Numbered from the stretch's first letter, positions 25,680 through 34,449 are shown. The stretch is 64,000 nt of DNA from Lysinibacillus sp. FSL W8-0992 (GCF_038008685.1 NZ_JBBOZQ010000001.1:1054001-1118000); one strand, 5' to 3'. The notes: generated from the letters alone by a model not told the origin. Translations and numbers: made by a program.

Positions 25680-26335
25680 ATGCAGAAGAAATTCAAATTA
25701 AAGGATGGACTTTCTATTACAATTCACAATTTGCCAGACAAAGTGCTATTTGAGGGGATTTCGGATGTAGGACACGCACCTTACGATCGCGTCATTTCTT
25801 TTGTGTTTACAATTGATGAAATGTTAACGTATTTAAAAAGCACACTTAAACAGAACATGTTAGCAGAGCAAGGCTATTTATTTTTTGTTTATCCGAAAAA
25901 AATAATAAAAAATACAAAGAATATATTCACCGAGATGACATTTTCCCAGCAATTCAGGTGGACGAGGCAAAATATATTGCGGGTAGCGATTATAAATTTT
26001 CAAGTCTTATGTCTTTGGATGATACGTTTTCCATTGTATGCATTAAACGGGATGCAAAGGGAAGAGGAAAGAAAAAAACAGCAAGTAGTCAATGTGTAAG
26101 TGACTATGAAAGTATGGTTCCTTTATTGCGAGATGAACTTGCAGAACATCCAATTGATTTAGCCTTTTACGATGCATTAACGCCAGGATATCAAAAGGAT
26201 TGGGCTCACTACATTTATAGTGCGAAAAAGCAAGAAACGCAGCTAGCTCGTTTAGTGGAGATGCGTGAAATTACAAGGGCTGGCTTTAAGACGAAGGAGC
26301 ATTATCGAAAAGCGAAAGCGGAAGGCCAAGTATAA
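25680..26335 (+). pseudogene. YdeI/OmpD-associated-family protein, frameshifted at a 7-A tract
   Basis: Two adjoining frames read as one protein of about 218 residues if one A is added to the seven-A run at 25896-25902: frame 1 gives MQKKFKLKDGLSITIHN...FVYPKK, frame 2 continues NNKKYKEYIHRDDIFPAIQ and ends with the YdeI-type C-terminal block LAEHPIDLAFYDAL...TKEHYRKAKAEGQV. ATG 25680 has AAAGGGTG 8 bases upstream. Homopolymer context allows a true mutation, a sequencing error, or slippage that still makes some full-length protein. Confidence 0.75.
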
Positions 26336-26490
26336 GAATATTTTCAGATGTAGTAGTTATCTGTTAAAACTTTTGTCGAATGTTGTAACAAAGGAGCTTA
26401 CGCTATTGCTAATAAATAAGCTTCATACTACTATTAAGGAATATTTTTAAATCGTGCAATGACACATTTTTAAAAAGTGGGGTGGAAGTT

Positions 26491-26925
26491 ATGGAAGCAT
26501 ATATTGAACTGGTAGATGAAAAATGGCGTGATAGTTTTGCCAAGCTTGCGGACGTTATAGCAACGAATATTCCTGCTGGATTTGAACAAACAATGAATTA
26601 CGACATGATAAGTTATGTAGTTCCGTTAACGTCATATCCAAAAGGGTATCATGTAACACCTAATACGCCCTTACCATTTATTAGCTTGGCAGCGCAGAAG
26701 CGACATATAGCTGTTTATCATATGGGCATTTATGCAGACAACGCTTTATTGTCTTGGTTTCAAGAGGAGTACGCCAAGAGAGTGCCAACAAAGTTAAATA
26801 TGGGGAAAAGTTGTATTCGTTTTACTAGTACAAAAAATATTCCTTATGATTTAATAGGAGAGCTCGTTTCGAAAATGACTCCTGGGGAATGGATTAATAG
26901 ATATGAAGGAGAATTAAGCAAATGA
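26491..26925 (+). CDS. DUF1801 (YdhG-like) protein
   Basis: 144 residues with the DUF1801 pattern: PAGFEQTMNYDMISYVVP, PLPFISLAAQKRHIAVYHMG and KLNMGKSCIRF. Family members resemble frataxin-like iron chaperones; function here unproven. ATG 26491 with GGGGTGG. Its stop overlaps the next start as ATGA. Confidence 0.85.
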   Translation: MEAYIELVDEKWRDSFAKLADVIATNIPAGFEQTMNYDMISYVVPLTSYPKGYHVTPNTPLPFISLAAQKRHIAVYHMGIYADNALLSWFQEEYAKRVPTKLNMGKSCIRFTSTKNIPYDLIGELVSKMTPGEWINRYEGELSK

Positions 26926-27299
26926 AAAGTGCTACTACATTTTTAATGTTTCAAGGACAAGCTCATGATGCCTTGGAGCAATACAAGCAATGGTTTCCAG
27001 AACTAGCGGTTGAAACTTTGACATATGTGGAAAACACACAACAGGTTGCTATGGCAGAAGTCGATTTAAAAGGTTTGAAAATCAAGTTGAATGACAGTCC
27101 AATCAAACATAACTTTTCATTTACTCCAGCGATATCAATCTTTTTAGAGTGTGAGACGAAGGAAGAAATTGAAAGCCTTGTTGAGCAAATATTGGACGGT
27201 GGTCAAGCGTTAATGCCATTGGATAATTACGGTTTCTCGAAACAGTTTGCTTGGATTCAGGATCGCTTCGGTGTATCGTGGCAACTTACGTATAATTAA
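26922..27299 (+). CDS. VOC/PhnB-like protein (3-demethylubiquinone methyltransferase-type fold)
   Basis: 125-residue single glyoxalase-fold protein: FLMFQGQAHDALEQYKQWFP at the N-terminus and GFSKQFAWIQDRFGVSWQL at the end match the PhnB/YjdN group. Substrate unknown; such proteins often neighbour DUF1801 and YdeI-type genes, as here. Translationally coupled to the DUF1801 gene. Confidence 0.85.
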   Translation: MKSATTFLMFQGQAHDALEQYKQWFPELAVETLTYVENTQQVAMAEVDLKGLKIKLNDSPIKHNFSFTPAISIFLECETKEEIESLVEQILDGGQALMPLDNYGFSKQFAWIQDRFGVSWQLTYN

Positions 27300-27317
27300 T
27301 TATCAGGGGGAGTATAT

Positions 27318-27770
27318 ATGAACCGATGGATGGAGCGAGCAGTGGAGCTAGCTCTTCAAAATATAGAACAAGGTGGTCAACCATTTGGGGCTGTCTTAGT
27401 AAAAAATAATGAAATCATTGGTGAAGGTGTAAATGAACTGCACCTACGACCAGATAGTACGGGCCATGCCGAGCTGCTTGCTTTAAGACGAGCGCAAGAA
27501 AAGCTAGGCTCTACAGATTTACGCGGAACGGTGATGTATGCAAGTGGGGCACCTTGTCCGATGTGCTTTGGCGCGATGGCGATGGCCGGAGTGGATAAGG
27601 CTTATTTTGCAAACTCTTTAGCTGATGCCATTGCAGTAGGTTTAAGCCGCTCAAGCGAGGTCTATGCAGATTTACAAAAAATAGATGAAGAACGCGAGTT
27701 TCGAATGATTCATATGCCAGTAGAGGATGAAGGTAAAAATCCAATGCATGTTTGGTATAGTAAAACTTAA
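27318..27770 (+). CDS. Cytidine/guanine deaminase-family nucleoside deaminase
   Basis: 150-residue zinc hydrolase with the deaminase signatures HAE (His50, Glu52) and PCPMC (Cys80, Cys83). Resembles guanine/tRNA-adenosine-type deaminases but diverges from B. subtilis GuaD, so the base is not assigned. ATG with AGGGGGAG. Confidence 0.88.
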   Translation: MNRWMERAVELALQNIEQGGQPFGAVLVKNNEIIGEGVNELHLRPDSTGHAELLALRRAQEKLGSTDLRGTVMYASGAPCPMCFGAMAMAGVDKAYFANSLADAIAVGLSRSSEVYADLQKIDEEREFRMIHMPVEDEGKNPMHVWYSKT

Positions 27771-27793
27771 TTGCGTAAAAAGGAGAAAAGGGT

Positions 27794-28774
27794 ATGGCAG
27801 TAACTTTAGTGAAGCATGACATTAAATATGCTGAAGCAATGCATGCATTGTCTTCAATGCCACAGGTTCGGGATGCTCTTGGGTTACCTGCTGGGAAAGT
27901 AGAAGATACGATTAACTTTATAAAACGTGAATGTGTAGACGAGGAAGAGGGGAAAACTGTTCCTCGCGTTGTGCTCAATGAAGAAGGACGACTCATAGGT
28001 GTAACGGCACTAATGTATATAGATCATGATAATAAAAACTGTCATATTGGATCTTGGTTAGGTCATGAGTTTTGGGGACAAGGCTACAATGAGGAAGCGA
28101 AAAAGGCAATTTTAGAAATCGCTTTTTTTGATTTAGGACTTGAACGTGTTTTCGCAGGAGCTAGAAAGATCAATATTCGCTCACAAAAGGCACAAGAAAA
28201 GTTGCCTTTTATTCGTATTGGGGTAGAAAAGGATTTTCCACAGGAACATTCTTGGTTAGAACTGAAGGAAAAGCAACCGTGTGTATTAAATGTTTTTGAA
28301 CGAAAGGATTTTGTTCGATACCATACATCTATTGAAAAGGTGCAGGGTGATCGTGAAAGCTATATGTCCTATCTATTACTAGCAGACGAAAGTGAAGTTG
28401 CCGTTCGTCAATATATGAATGACGGTGAATTATACGCAATTACATGTGGTGAGAAATTAGCAGGTGTCGCATTACTTATTGCACAGTCTGATACAACAGT
28501 AGAATTAAAAAATATAGCTGTTGTGCCAGCGTTTCAAGGTAAAGGTATCGGTAAGGAAGTTTTAAACAAAATTTATGCGGTTTGTGAAGCGCAATGTTTT
28601 AAAAATATTATAGTAGGCACAGCCAATTCTAGTATCGATAACATTGCTTTTTATCAAAAATCGGGTTTTCGTATGGAAGCCATAGAGAAAGATTTTTTCA
28701 GTAATTATCCAGAGCCGATTTATGAAAATGGTATACGCGCATTGGACATGATTATATTTTCAAAGGCACTATAA
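27794..28774 (+). CDS. Fusion of two GNAT acetyltransferase domains
   Basis: 326 residues. Residues 1-165 form a RimJ/RimL-type domain (IGSWLGHEFWGQGYNEEAKKA, SQKAQEKLPFIRIG); 180-326 form a second GNAT domain with the motif NIAVVPAFQGKGIGKEVL and FYQKSGF. Substrates unknown. ATG with AAGGAG. The first domain resembles a stand-alone ribosomal-protein-type acetyltransferase, so a gene fusion is likely. Confidence 0.85.
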   Translation: MAVTLVKHDIKYAEAMHALSSMPQVRDALGLPAGKVEDTINFIKRECVDEEEGKTVPRVVLNEEGRLIGVTALMYIDHDNKNCHIGSWLGHEFWGQGYNEEAKKAILEIAFFDLGLERVFAGARKINIRSQKAQEKLPFIRIGVEKDFPQEHSWLELKEKQPCVLNVFERKDFVRYHTSIEKVQGDRESYMSYLLLADESEVAVRQYMNDGELYAITCGEKLAGVALLIAQSDTTVELKNIAVVPAFQGKGIGKEVLNKIYAVCEAQCFKNIIVGTANSSIDNIAFYQKSGFRMEAIEKDFFSNYPEPIYENGIRALDMIIFSKAL

Positions 28775-28802
28775 AAGATACCGTAAAGTATTAATTATAA
28801 AG

Positions 28803-28838
28803 AAATACCCGACCAACAATTGTTGAGCGGGTATTTTT
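28803..28838. terminator. Bidirectional terminator GNAT fusion / nsrR
   Basis: AAATACCCG / CGGGTATTT stem with an inner CAACAATTGTTG palindrome and T-rich/A-rich flanks. Confidence 0.9.
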
Positions 28839-29274
28839 ATTTGCCAAATAATAAAGCCATTAATTTTTCCTTTGAATGTAAAAAATCATCAAGGGAGTAA
28901 CGATCAAGGACAGCCATATATGCTTGTAAGGCTTCATAAAGAACACCTTTTAATTGACATTCCGGTGCGATTTTACATAAGTTATTTTCTTTGTCGAAGC
29001 ATTCAACAAGGTGAAAATCTTCTTCTGTATGGCGTACAATTTCACCAATAGTAATTGATTTAGGGTCAATTGCTAAACGGATGCCGCCACCTCTGCCTCG
29101 AATTGTTTCGATGTAACCAAGTAGCCCCAATTGGTGTGTCACTTTCATAAGATGGTTTTTTGATATATTATAGGCATCTGAAATTTCTTGAATGGTTGAG
29201 AGCTGACCCTCTTCTTTTGCTCCTAGATAAATGAGTGTCCGAAGGGAGTAATCTGTGTATAAAGTTAATCGCAT
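28837..29274 (-). CDS. nsrR: Nitric-oxide-sensing repressor NsrR (Rrf2 family)
   Basis: 145-residue winged-helix regulator. The three Fe-S ligands Cys92, Cys100 and Cys106 are at exactly the positions known for B. subtilis NsrR, and Asp8 (TDYS) is the expected fourth ligand. Damage of the [4Fe-4S] cluster by NO relieves repression. Divergent from hmp with NsrR-type operators between them. ATG with a GGGTGT ribosome site. Confidence 0.93.
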   Translation of the reverse strand: MRLTLYTDYSLRTLIYLGAKEEGQLSTIQEISDAYNISKNHLMKVTHQLGLLGYIETIRGRGGGIRLAIDPKSITIGEIVRHTEEDFHLVECFDKENNLCKIAPECQLKGVLYEALQAYMAVLDRYSLDDFLHSKEKLMALLFGK

Positions 29275-29358
29275 TGGAACACCCTACTTTCTATATTGTC
29301 ACTATAATAATTATATCATTTCTACAATAATTTATAGTAATACATTACTTTTTTAAAA

Positions 29359-29377
29359 GATGTATTTAAAATACATC
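29359..29377. promoter_or_regulatory. NsrR operator 1 (perfect palindrome)
   Basis: GATGTATTTAAAATACATC, a 19-bp near-perfect dyad of the NsrR type in the nsrR-hmp intergenic region, upstream of the hmp -35 box. Confidence 0.85.
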
Positions 29378-29398
29378 AAATATGTCCATTTTGTTAAA

Positions 29399-29417
29399 GA
29401 TGTATTTTAGATATTGC
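29399..29417. promoter_or_regulatory. NsrR operator 2 (one strong half-site) at hmp -35
   Basis: GATGTATTTTAGATATTGC keeps the left half of operator 1, 40 bp downstream, and overlaps the hmp -35 box. Confidence 0.7.
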
Positions 29418-29442
29418 TTTAAGGAAATGAAAGCGTTATATT
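29414..29442 (+). promoter_or_regulatory. SigA promoter of hmp
   Basis: TTGCTT at 29414-29419, 17-base spacer, TATATT at 29437-29442; this places transcription start near 29449 and rules out translation starts upstream of it. Confidence 0.8.
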
Positions 29443-29468
29443 GTAATCACGAAAGGATGGTATGCGAT

Positions 29469-30635
29469 ATGTTAAAACAAGAAACAGTACAAATTATTAA
29501 AGCGACAGTACCCGTATTAGAAGTTCATGGGGTAGAAATTACGAAGACGTTCTATAAAAATTTGTTTCAAGCTCATCCAGAATTATTAAATATTTTTAAC
29601 CACACAAACCAAGAAAAAGGTCGTCAACAAACTGCGCTAGCAAATACAGTTTATGCAGCGGCAGTTCATATTGAAAATTTAGAAGCCATTTTACCGGCAG
29701 TTATGTTAATAGCTCATAAACACCGTAGTTTAGGAATTTTACCAGAGCATTACCCAATTGTGGGTGAGTTCTTATTAAAAGCGATTAAAGAAGTATTAGG
29801 TGATGCAGCTACAGATGACATTATCAATGCATGGGCTGAAGCTTATGGCGTCATTGCTGATGTTTTCATTCAAGTAGAAGAAGAGCTATATCAAAAAGCT
29901 GAAAATAATGGTGGCTGGCGTTTATTTAAACCATTAAAAGTAGCGAAAAAAGAAGTTGAAAGCGACCTTGTTACTTCTATTTACTTTGTAAATGAAGATG
30001 GCTCACCACTTCCTGAATACGAACCTGGCCAATATATTAGCATTCGTGTGAAAGTACCTGGTGAAGAATATTTATTGAACCGTCAATATACGCTTTCACA
30101 AGCTAGTGCAGAGGACGGCTACCGTATTTCAGTAAAACGTGAAAGTGAGCATACTCCGAATGGTAAAGTATCTAACTTCATTCATAATGTGTTACAAGTT
30201 GGAGATTTAGTAGATGTAAGCGTACCTGCAGGATTATTTGTTCTACAAGAAAGTGCAACGCCAATTACATTCGTTAGTGGAGGTATTGGTGTAACACCAT
30301 TAAACAGTATGCTGCAATCATTAAAAGATAATGCAGCAAATGAAGTTAATTTCATTCAATGTGCGCGTAATGAAAATGTAGTAGCTTTCAGTGATGACAT
30401 TAAAGACAAAGTAAACATGCTTCCTAATGCATCGTATACTGCGCTTTATTCTGATGAGGACAAGTTACTGACAAAAGAATTATTAGCTGAGCAAGTAACG
30501 AACAATACGGACGTTTATATTTGTGGTCCGATCGGCTTTATGGAAGTAGTAATTAAAAATCTCCATGAAATCGGCGTAAAAGATGAAAAGATTCACTATG
30601 AATTCTTTGGTCCAGCTATGCAATTAGCAAACTAA
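29469..30635 (+). CDS. hmp: Flavohemoglobin, nitric oxide dioxygenase
   Basis: 388 residues converting NO and O2 to nitrate. N-terminal globin domain ([11 protein letters not shown], proximal His in IAHKHRS) of about 145 residues, then FAD domain (NRQYTLSQ) and NAD domain ([23 protein letters not shown]). Start ATG 29469 matches B. subtilis Hmp (MLxxxTVxIIK) and lies just after the predicted transcription start; AAAGGA is 12 bases upstream. Regulated by the divergent NsrR. Confidence 0.95.
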   Translation: MLKQETVQIIKATVPVLEVHGVEITKTFYKNLFQAHPELLNIFNHTNQEKGRQQTALANTVYAAAVHIENLEAILPAVMLIAHKHRSLGILPEHYPIVGEFLLKAIKEVLGDAATDDIINAWAEAYGVIADVFIQVEEELYQKAENNGGWRLFKPLKVAKKEVESDLVTSIYFVNEDGSPLPEYEPGQYISIRVKVPGEEYLLNRQYTLSQASAEDGYRISVKRESEHTPNGKVSNFIHNVLQVGDLVDVSVPAGLFVLQESATPITFVSGGIGVTPLNSMLQSLKDNAANEVNFIQCARNENVVAFSDDIKDKVNMLPNASYTALYSDEDKLLTKELLAEQVTNNTDVYICGPIGFMEVVIKNLHEIGVKDEKIHYEFFGPAMQLAN

Positions 30636-30648
30636 AAAAATAATAACT

Positions 30649-30696
30649 AACTCTGTTATAAGCCGCATTTTGTGCACTTGTAGCAGAGTTTTTTTA
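30649..30696 (+). terminator. Terminator of hmp
   Basis: 14-bp stem AACTCTGTTATAAG / CTTGTAGCAGAGTT (two G-T pairs) with T run. Confidence 0.92.
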
Positions 30697-30735
30697 TGTA
30701 AAAAAGTAAGAAAAACAATAATTAGATCTTTCGTG

Positions 30736-30764
30736 TTGACAATATACCTACAGGGGTATATCAT
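30736..30764 (+). promoter_or_regulatory. SigA promoter of cstR with CstR operator in the spacer
   Basis: TTGACA at 30736-30741, 17-base spacer, TATCAT at 30759-30764. The spacer contains ATACCTACAGGGGTAT (30744-30759), the dyad type bound by CstR/CsoR repressors, so bound repressor would occlude RNA polymerase. Confidence 0.85.
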
Positions 30765-30815
30765 AAAGCACGTAAGCAAGATGGATTACTAAATTTGAAG
30801 GGAGACGTGCACATA

Positions 30816-31076
30816 ATGGCGTACGATGCTAAAACAGCCAATCGTATAAAGCGAATGGAAGGCCAATTGCGGGGAATTTTACGCATGATGGAAGAAGGTC
30901 AAAACTGTAAAGATGTGATTACACAGCTATCCGCCGTACGTTCTGCAGTTGATCGGACGATAGGGGTTATCGTCAGTGAAAACTTGTTAGATTGTGTAAC
31001 GACTGCCGATGGAGATTCAGAGAAAATGAATACTGCCATCCAAGAAGCGATGGATTTAGTTGTGAAAAGTAGATAA
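30816..31076 (+). CDS. cstR: Persulfide-sensing repressor CstR (CsoR/DUF156 family; YrkD-like)
   Basis: 86-residue helical repressor. Cys31 and Cys60 are present at the positions of S. aureus CstR, while the copper-ligand His of CsoR before the second Cys is replaced (ENLLDC), so per- and polysulfide sensing is more likely than copper sensing. ATG 30816 gives the family length; the frame extends to a TTG at 30795. It heads the sulfur operon and its promoter contains a matching operator. Confidence 0.9.
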   Translation: MAYDAKTANRIKRMEGQLRGILRMMEEGQNCKDVITQLSAVRSAVDRTIGVIVSENLLDCVTTADGDSEKMNTAIQEAMDLVVKSR

Positions 31077-31119
31077 TTTCATTATACCCTTTATAGTATG
31101 TGGATAGGAGGTAGTACAC

Positions 31120-31461
31120 TTGGAAACATGGATTATTATTGCGATTGTTATTGGTTTTTTAATTTGGCGTATGAAGCCAGCGAAAGGGGTGCAGTCAATT
31201 TCAACAGCACAATTAAAAAATATGCTGAATGATAAGGATAAAGTATTTATTGATGTGCGAACACCTGCTGAGTACAAAGGTCGAAACATTCCTCAATTTA
31301 AAAATATTCCCCTTGGCTCTGGATTCGATAAATTACCGAAGGACAAAGAAGTTGTTGTTATTTGTCAAAGTGGTATGCGTAGTAGTCAGGCGTGCAAGCA
31401 ATTGAAAAAACTAGGATATGAGCGTGTAACTAATGTCCGTGGTGGCATGAGCGCTTATTAG
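31120..31461 (+). CDS. Membrane-anchored rhodanese (sulfurtransferase)
   Basis: 113 residues: an N-terminal membrane helix (METWIIIAIVIGFLIW) and one rhodanese domain with active-site Cys82 in VICQSGMRSS. Moves sulfane sulfur near the membrane. TTG start with AGGAGG. 43 bases after cstR and 12 bases before the next rhodanese gene, hence one operon. Confidence 0.9.
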   Translation: METWIIIAIVIGFLIWRMKPAKGVQSISTAQLKNMLNDKDKVFIDVRTPAEYKGRNIPQFKNIPLGSGFDKLPKDKEVVVICQSGMRSSQACKQLKKLGYERVTNVRGGMSAY

Positions 31462-31473
31462 GAGGTAACAATC

Positions 31474-31770
31474 GTGAAAGAAATAGCAGCAAAAGAAGTT
31501 CAAGAGGCTTTGGCACAAGGCGAAACTTTAAAATTAATTGACGTACGTGAAGTAGATGAAGTGCAGGAAGGTCATATACCTGGTGTTATTCATATTCCGC
31601 TAGGCTTGCTGGAGTTTCGTATGCATGAGTTAAATAAAAATGAAACATATATTATGGTTTGCCGATCAGGTGCTCGGAGTGGTCGAGCTACTCAATTTTT
31701 AGAAAGCCAAGGCTTTGATGTGACAAATATGGTTGGTGGTATGCTTGCGTGGGAAGGTGAAGTTCGGTAA
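31474..31770 (+). CDS. Single-domain rhodanese (sulfurtransferase)
   Basis: 98-residue cytosolic rhodanese, Cys63 in MVCRSGARSG, DVRE and GHIPGVIHIPLG motifs in place. GTG start with AGGAGGT. Same operon as cstR. Confidence 0.9.
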   Translation: MKEIAAKEVQEALAQGETLKLIDVREVDEVQEGHIPGVIHIPLGLLEFRMHELNKNETYIMVCRSGARSGRATQFLESQGFDVTNMVGGMLAWEGEVR

Positions 31771-31824
31771 AAAGTGTAGTGAAGGTTATGCAATGGCCAA
31801 CTCTATATTTTTTTATTAAAAATA

Positions 31825-31840
31825 ATACCCCTGTATGTAT
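31825..31840. promoter_or_regulatory. CstR-type operator 2
   Basis: ATACCCCTGTATGTAT: left half-site ATACCCC perfect, right half degenerate. It ends directly before the AAGGAGG of the TusA-rhodanese gene, suggesting an internal CstR-controlled promoter. Confidence 0.65.
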
Positions 31841-31852
31841 AAGGAGGAAGTT

Positions 31853-32407
31853 ATGACAATTAAAGCAGATTTTCAGCTAGATGCTAAAGGGCTATCTTGT
31901 CCAATGCCAATCGTAAAAACGAAAAAGGCAATGGCGGAATTAGCAGATGGCCAAATTTTAGAAGTATCAGCAACGGATAAAGGTTCGAAAGCGGATATTG
32001 CTGCTTGGGCTGACTCTGTTGGGCATCAGTATATTGGAACGATAGATGAAGATGCTGTGCTGAAACATTATATTCGTAAATGTGCACAAGATACAGTCGG
32101 TGAAAAAACGTTTGAATCCACAATTGAGTTGCAGCAAATACAAGGAAGAGATGGGCTTATTCTTGATGTGCGTGAGGAAGCGGAGTTTGCTTTCGGTCAT
32201 ATTGAAGGTGCTAAGTCGATTCCGATGGGTGAGCTTGAAGCGCGACTTTCTGAACTAGATAAAGAACAAGAAATTTATGTAATTTGCCGTACAGGAGCGC
32301 GTAGTGACTTAGCGGCGCAAAAACTTGTGGCAAATGGTTTTACAAAAGTATTTAACGTCCTACCAGGTATGACATCTTGGACGGGCGAATTATTCAAAAC
32401 TATTTAA
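31853..32407 (+). CDS. yrkF: TusA-rhodanese fusion sulfurtransferase (YrkF/CstA-like)
   Basis: 184 residues: TusA domain 1-75 with Cys16 in LSCPMP, then rhodanese with Cys145 in ICRTGARS. Such fusions relay persulfide sulfur in the cst/yrk systems. ATG 31853 with AAGGAGG; an earlier in-frame ATG at 31835 lies inside the operator. Matches B. subtilis YrkF in length and order. Confidence 0.9.
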   Translation: MTIKADFQLDAKGLSCPMPIVKTKKAMAELADGQILEVSATDKGSKADIAAWADSVGHQYIGTIDEDAVLKHYIRKCAQDTVGEKTFESTIELQQIQGRDGLILDVREEAEFAFGHIEGAKSIPMGELEARLSELDKEQEIYVICRTGARSDLAAQKLVANGFTKVFNVLPGMTSWTGELFKTI

Positions 32408-32423
32408 ATTGGAGGTATTTATT

Positions 32424-32819
32424 ATGTCAAACAAAGTAGCAATTATTGCAAGTAACGGTGGTCTTTTCGATGCGTATAAGGTGTTCAATATCGCGACAGC
32501 AGCGGCGGCTTCTGACAAGGAAGTAGCAATCTTTTTCACATTTGAAGGGTTAAATTTAATTCATAAGCAAGGGATGTATGCTTTACCGATGCCTGCTGGA
32601 GCAGAGCATTTTGCTGAAGGATTTGCAAAAGCGAATGTCCCTGCAATTCCGCAATTAGTGGAAATGGCACAGGAATTAGGCGTTAAATTTATTGCGTGTC
32701 AGATGACGATGGACGTCATGGGCTTAACGATTGAAGATTTCGTAGATGGTATTGAGGTTGGAGGGGCTGTTACATTTTTAGAATTTGCTAAAGATGCAGC
32801 ACCATCATTAACGTTTTAA
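32424..32819 (+). CDS. yrkE: DsrE/DsrF-family sulfur carrier (YrkE-like)
   Basis: 131 residues of DsrE fold: SNKVAIIASNGGLFDAYKVFN at the start, FFTFEGLNL, and a conserved Cys in FIACQMTMDVMG. Proposed sulfur-relay partner of TusA proteins. ATG 32424 with GGAGGT. B. subtilis YrkE is the closest named relative. Confidence 0.88.
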   Translation: MSNKVAIIASNGGLFDAYKVFNIATAAAASDKEVAIFFTFEGLNLIHKQGMYALPMPAGAEHFAEGFAKANVPAIPQLVEMAQELGVKFIACQMTMDVMGLTIEDFVDGIEVGGAVTFLEFAKDAAPSLTF

Positions 32820-33024
32820 CTTGCTTAAGATGAATGCTCATGATGCACGAAAATTTAGTAGTGCTCAAATCTCGACTGAAGGAAGTTAAAGGTCACAGAT
32901 TATAAGAGGCGTTTTTCAGGTTAGGAATAAATGAATGCAATTATATCGTTGGGTAAATGATTTTGCTCAATAAAGTAAGTAAGCGGAGAGGCATGTCCTT
33001 TCCGCTAAAAAAATAAGTAATATA

Positions 33025-33041
33025 ATACCTTAGGGGGTAAT
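33025..33041. promoter_or_regulatory. CstR-type operator 3 with overlapping -10
   Basis: ATACCTTAGGGGGTAAT, near-dyad of the cstR operator, overlaps TATAAT (33021-33026) and the ribosome site of the persulfide dioxygenase gene. Suggests separate CstR control of this gene. Confidence 0.7.
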
Positions 33042-33045
33042 ATTG

Positions 33046-34173
33046 ATGTCACTATTAAAATGGAACGCTTCTGATGTAGCGAAAAAAGTAATCGAAAATG
33101 ATGATTTATTTATTTTAGATGTACGTAATGCAGATGCATTTGCAGATTGGAAAATTGATGGGCATAAATTTGAGTACCTAAATGTTCCGTATTTTGCGCT
33201 ATTGGATGGTGTTGAAGAAATTTTACCTAAAATCCCAGCGGATAAAGATGTATTAGTCGTTTGCGCAAAGGAAGGTTCATCGATGATGATAGCTGAGATG
33301 CTATCAGAAGCTGGACGTTCAGTTGCTTATTTAGAGGGTGGTATGAAAACGTGGAGTGAATATTTAGAGCCAATTAAAGTAGGCAATTTAACTGGTGGGG
33401 GCGAGTTATACCAGTTCGTCCGTTTAGGTAAAGGATGCCTATCATATATGGTTATTTCGGAAGGTGAAGCAGCAATTATTGATGCTGTTCGTTTCACAGA
33501 TGTATTTACAAACTTTGCAAAAGAAAAAAACGTAAACATTAAACATGTCTTTGATACGCACTTACACGCTGATCATATTTCAGGTGGTCGTCATATAGCA
33601 GCTGCAACAGGCGCTGCCTATTACTTACCTCCGAAGGATGCAGAAGAGGTCGTATTTGATTATACGCCATTAATAGATGGCACTACTGTGCAAATTGGTG
33701 CATCGAAAATTGATGTAGGTGCACTTTATTCACCAGGTCATACGATTGGCTCGACATCGTTTGTTGTAGATAGCAAATATTTATTAACGGGTGACATTTT
33801 ATTTATCGATTCGATTGGTCGCCCTGATTTAGCAGGACTTGCAGAAGACTGGGTTGGTGATTTACGAGAAACGCTTTATAAGCGCTACCGTGAATTATCG
33901 GATGATTTAGTTGTGTTACCTGCCCATTTTATGATTATTGATGAATTAAATGAGGATGGTACTGTTGCGAAGCGTCTAGGGGAGTTATTTGCAGAAAATC
34001 ACGGTTTAAATATTGACGATGATGAGACATTCCGCAACATTGTAACAAATAATTTACCGCCACAACCAAATGCATATCAGGAAATTCGCCAAGTGAATAT
34101 GGGGAAAGTAACACCGGCATTAGAGGAACAAACAGAAATGGAAATCGGGCCGAACCGCTGCGCAGTTAGATAG
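33046..34173 (+). CDS. yrkH: Rhodanese - persulfide dioxygenase fusion (YrkH/CstB-like)
   Basis: 375 residues. N-terminal rhodanese domain (1-110, Cys73 in VVCAKEGSS), then a metallo-beta-lactamase-fold persulfide dioxygenase (115-375) with iron ligands THLHADH (His172, His174, Asp176, His177), SPGHT and a late HF motif. Oxidises persulfide sulfur to sulfite/thiosulfate. Domain order is the reverse of S. aureus CstB. ATG 33046 with AGGGGG. The stop is followed at once by a GTGCCAGGCAC repeat box. Confidence 0.9.
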   Translation: MSLLKWNASDVAKKVIENDDLFILDVRNADAFADWKIDGHKFEYLNVPYFALLDGVEEILPKIPADKDVLVVCAKEGSSMMIAEMLSEAGRSVAYLEGGMKTWSEYLEPIKVGNLTGGGELYQFVRLGKGCLSYMVISEGEAAIIDAVRFTDVFTNFAKEKNVNIKHVFDTHLHADHISGGRHIAAATGAAYYLPPKDAEEVVFDYTPLIDGTTVQIGASKIDVGALYSPGHTIGSTSFVVDSKYLLTGDILFIDSIGRPDLAGLAEDWVGDLRETLYKRYRELSDDLVVLPAHFMIIDELNEDGTVAKRLGELFAENHGLNIDDDETFRNIVTNNLPPQPNAYQEIRQVNMGKVTPALEEQTEMEIGPNRCAVR

Positions 34174-34174
34174 A

Positions 34175-34199
34175 GTGCCAGGCACCCACACAATTCTCA
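34175..34199. repeat. GTGCCAGGCAC repeat box (short copy)
   Basis: GTGCCAGGCAC at 34175-34185 followed by CCACACAATT, one base after the persulfide dioxygenase stop codon; member of the nine-copy family. Confidence 0.8.
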
Positions 34200-34221
34200 C
34201 ACAATTTAAAAGGAGATTAAC

Positions 34222-34449
34222 ATGAACGCGAACTTACAATTAGATGCAAAGGGCTTATCTTGCCCAATGCCTATCGTGAAAACGAAAAAGGCTATTGATA
34301 CACTGAAATCAGGTGAGGTTTTAGAAGTACAAGTTACGGATAAAGGAGCTTTAGCGGATATTCCTGCATGGGCTAATGCGGGAGGTCACACGATTTTAGA
34401 TAAATCGGAAGAAGCTGGCGTCATTACATTCTTTATTCAAAAAGCGTAA
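34222..34449 (+). CDS. yrkI: TusA-family sulfur carrier (YrkI-like)
   Basis: 75 residues, single TusA domain, Cys14 in LSCPMPIVKTKKA, almost the same as the TusA half of the upstream fusion. ATG with AAAGGAG. Confidence 0.92.
   Translation: MNANLQLDAKGLSCPMPIVKTKKAIDTLKSGEVLEVQVTDKGALADIPAWANAGGHTILDKSEEAGVITFFIQKA

Noticed and set aside
29382-29468. N-terminal extension of Hmp
   Set aside because: It lies upstream of or inside the predicted hmp promoter and NsrR site; known Hmp proteins begin at the ATG 29469 equivalent.
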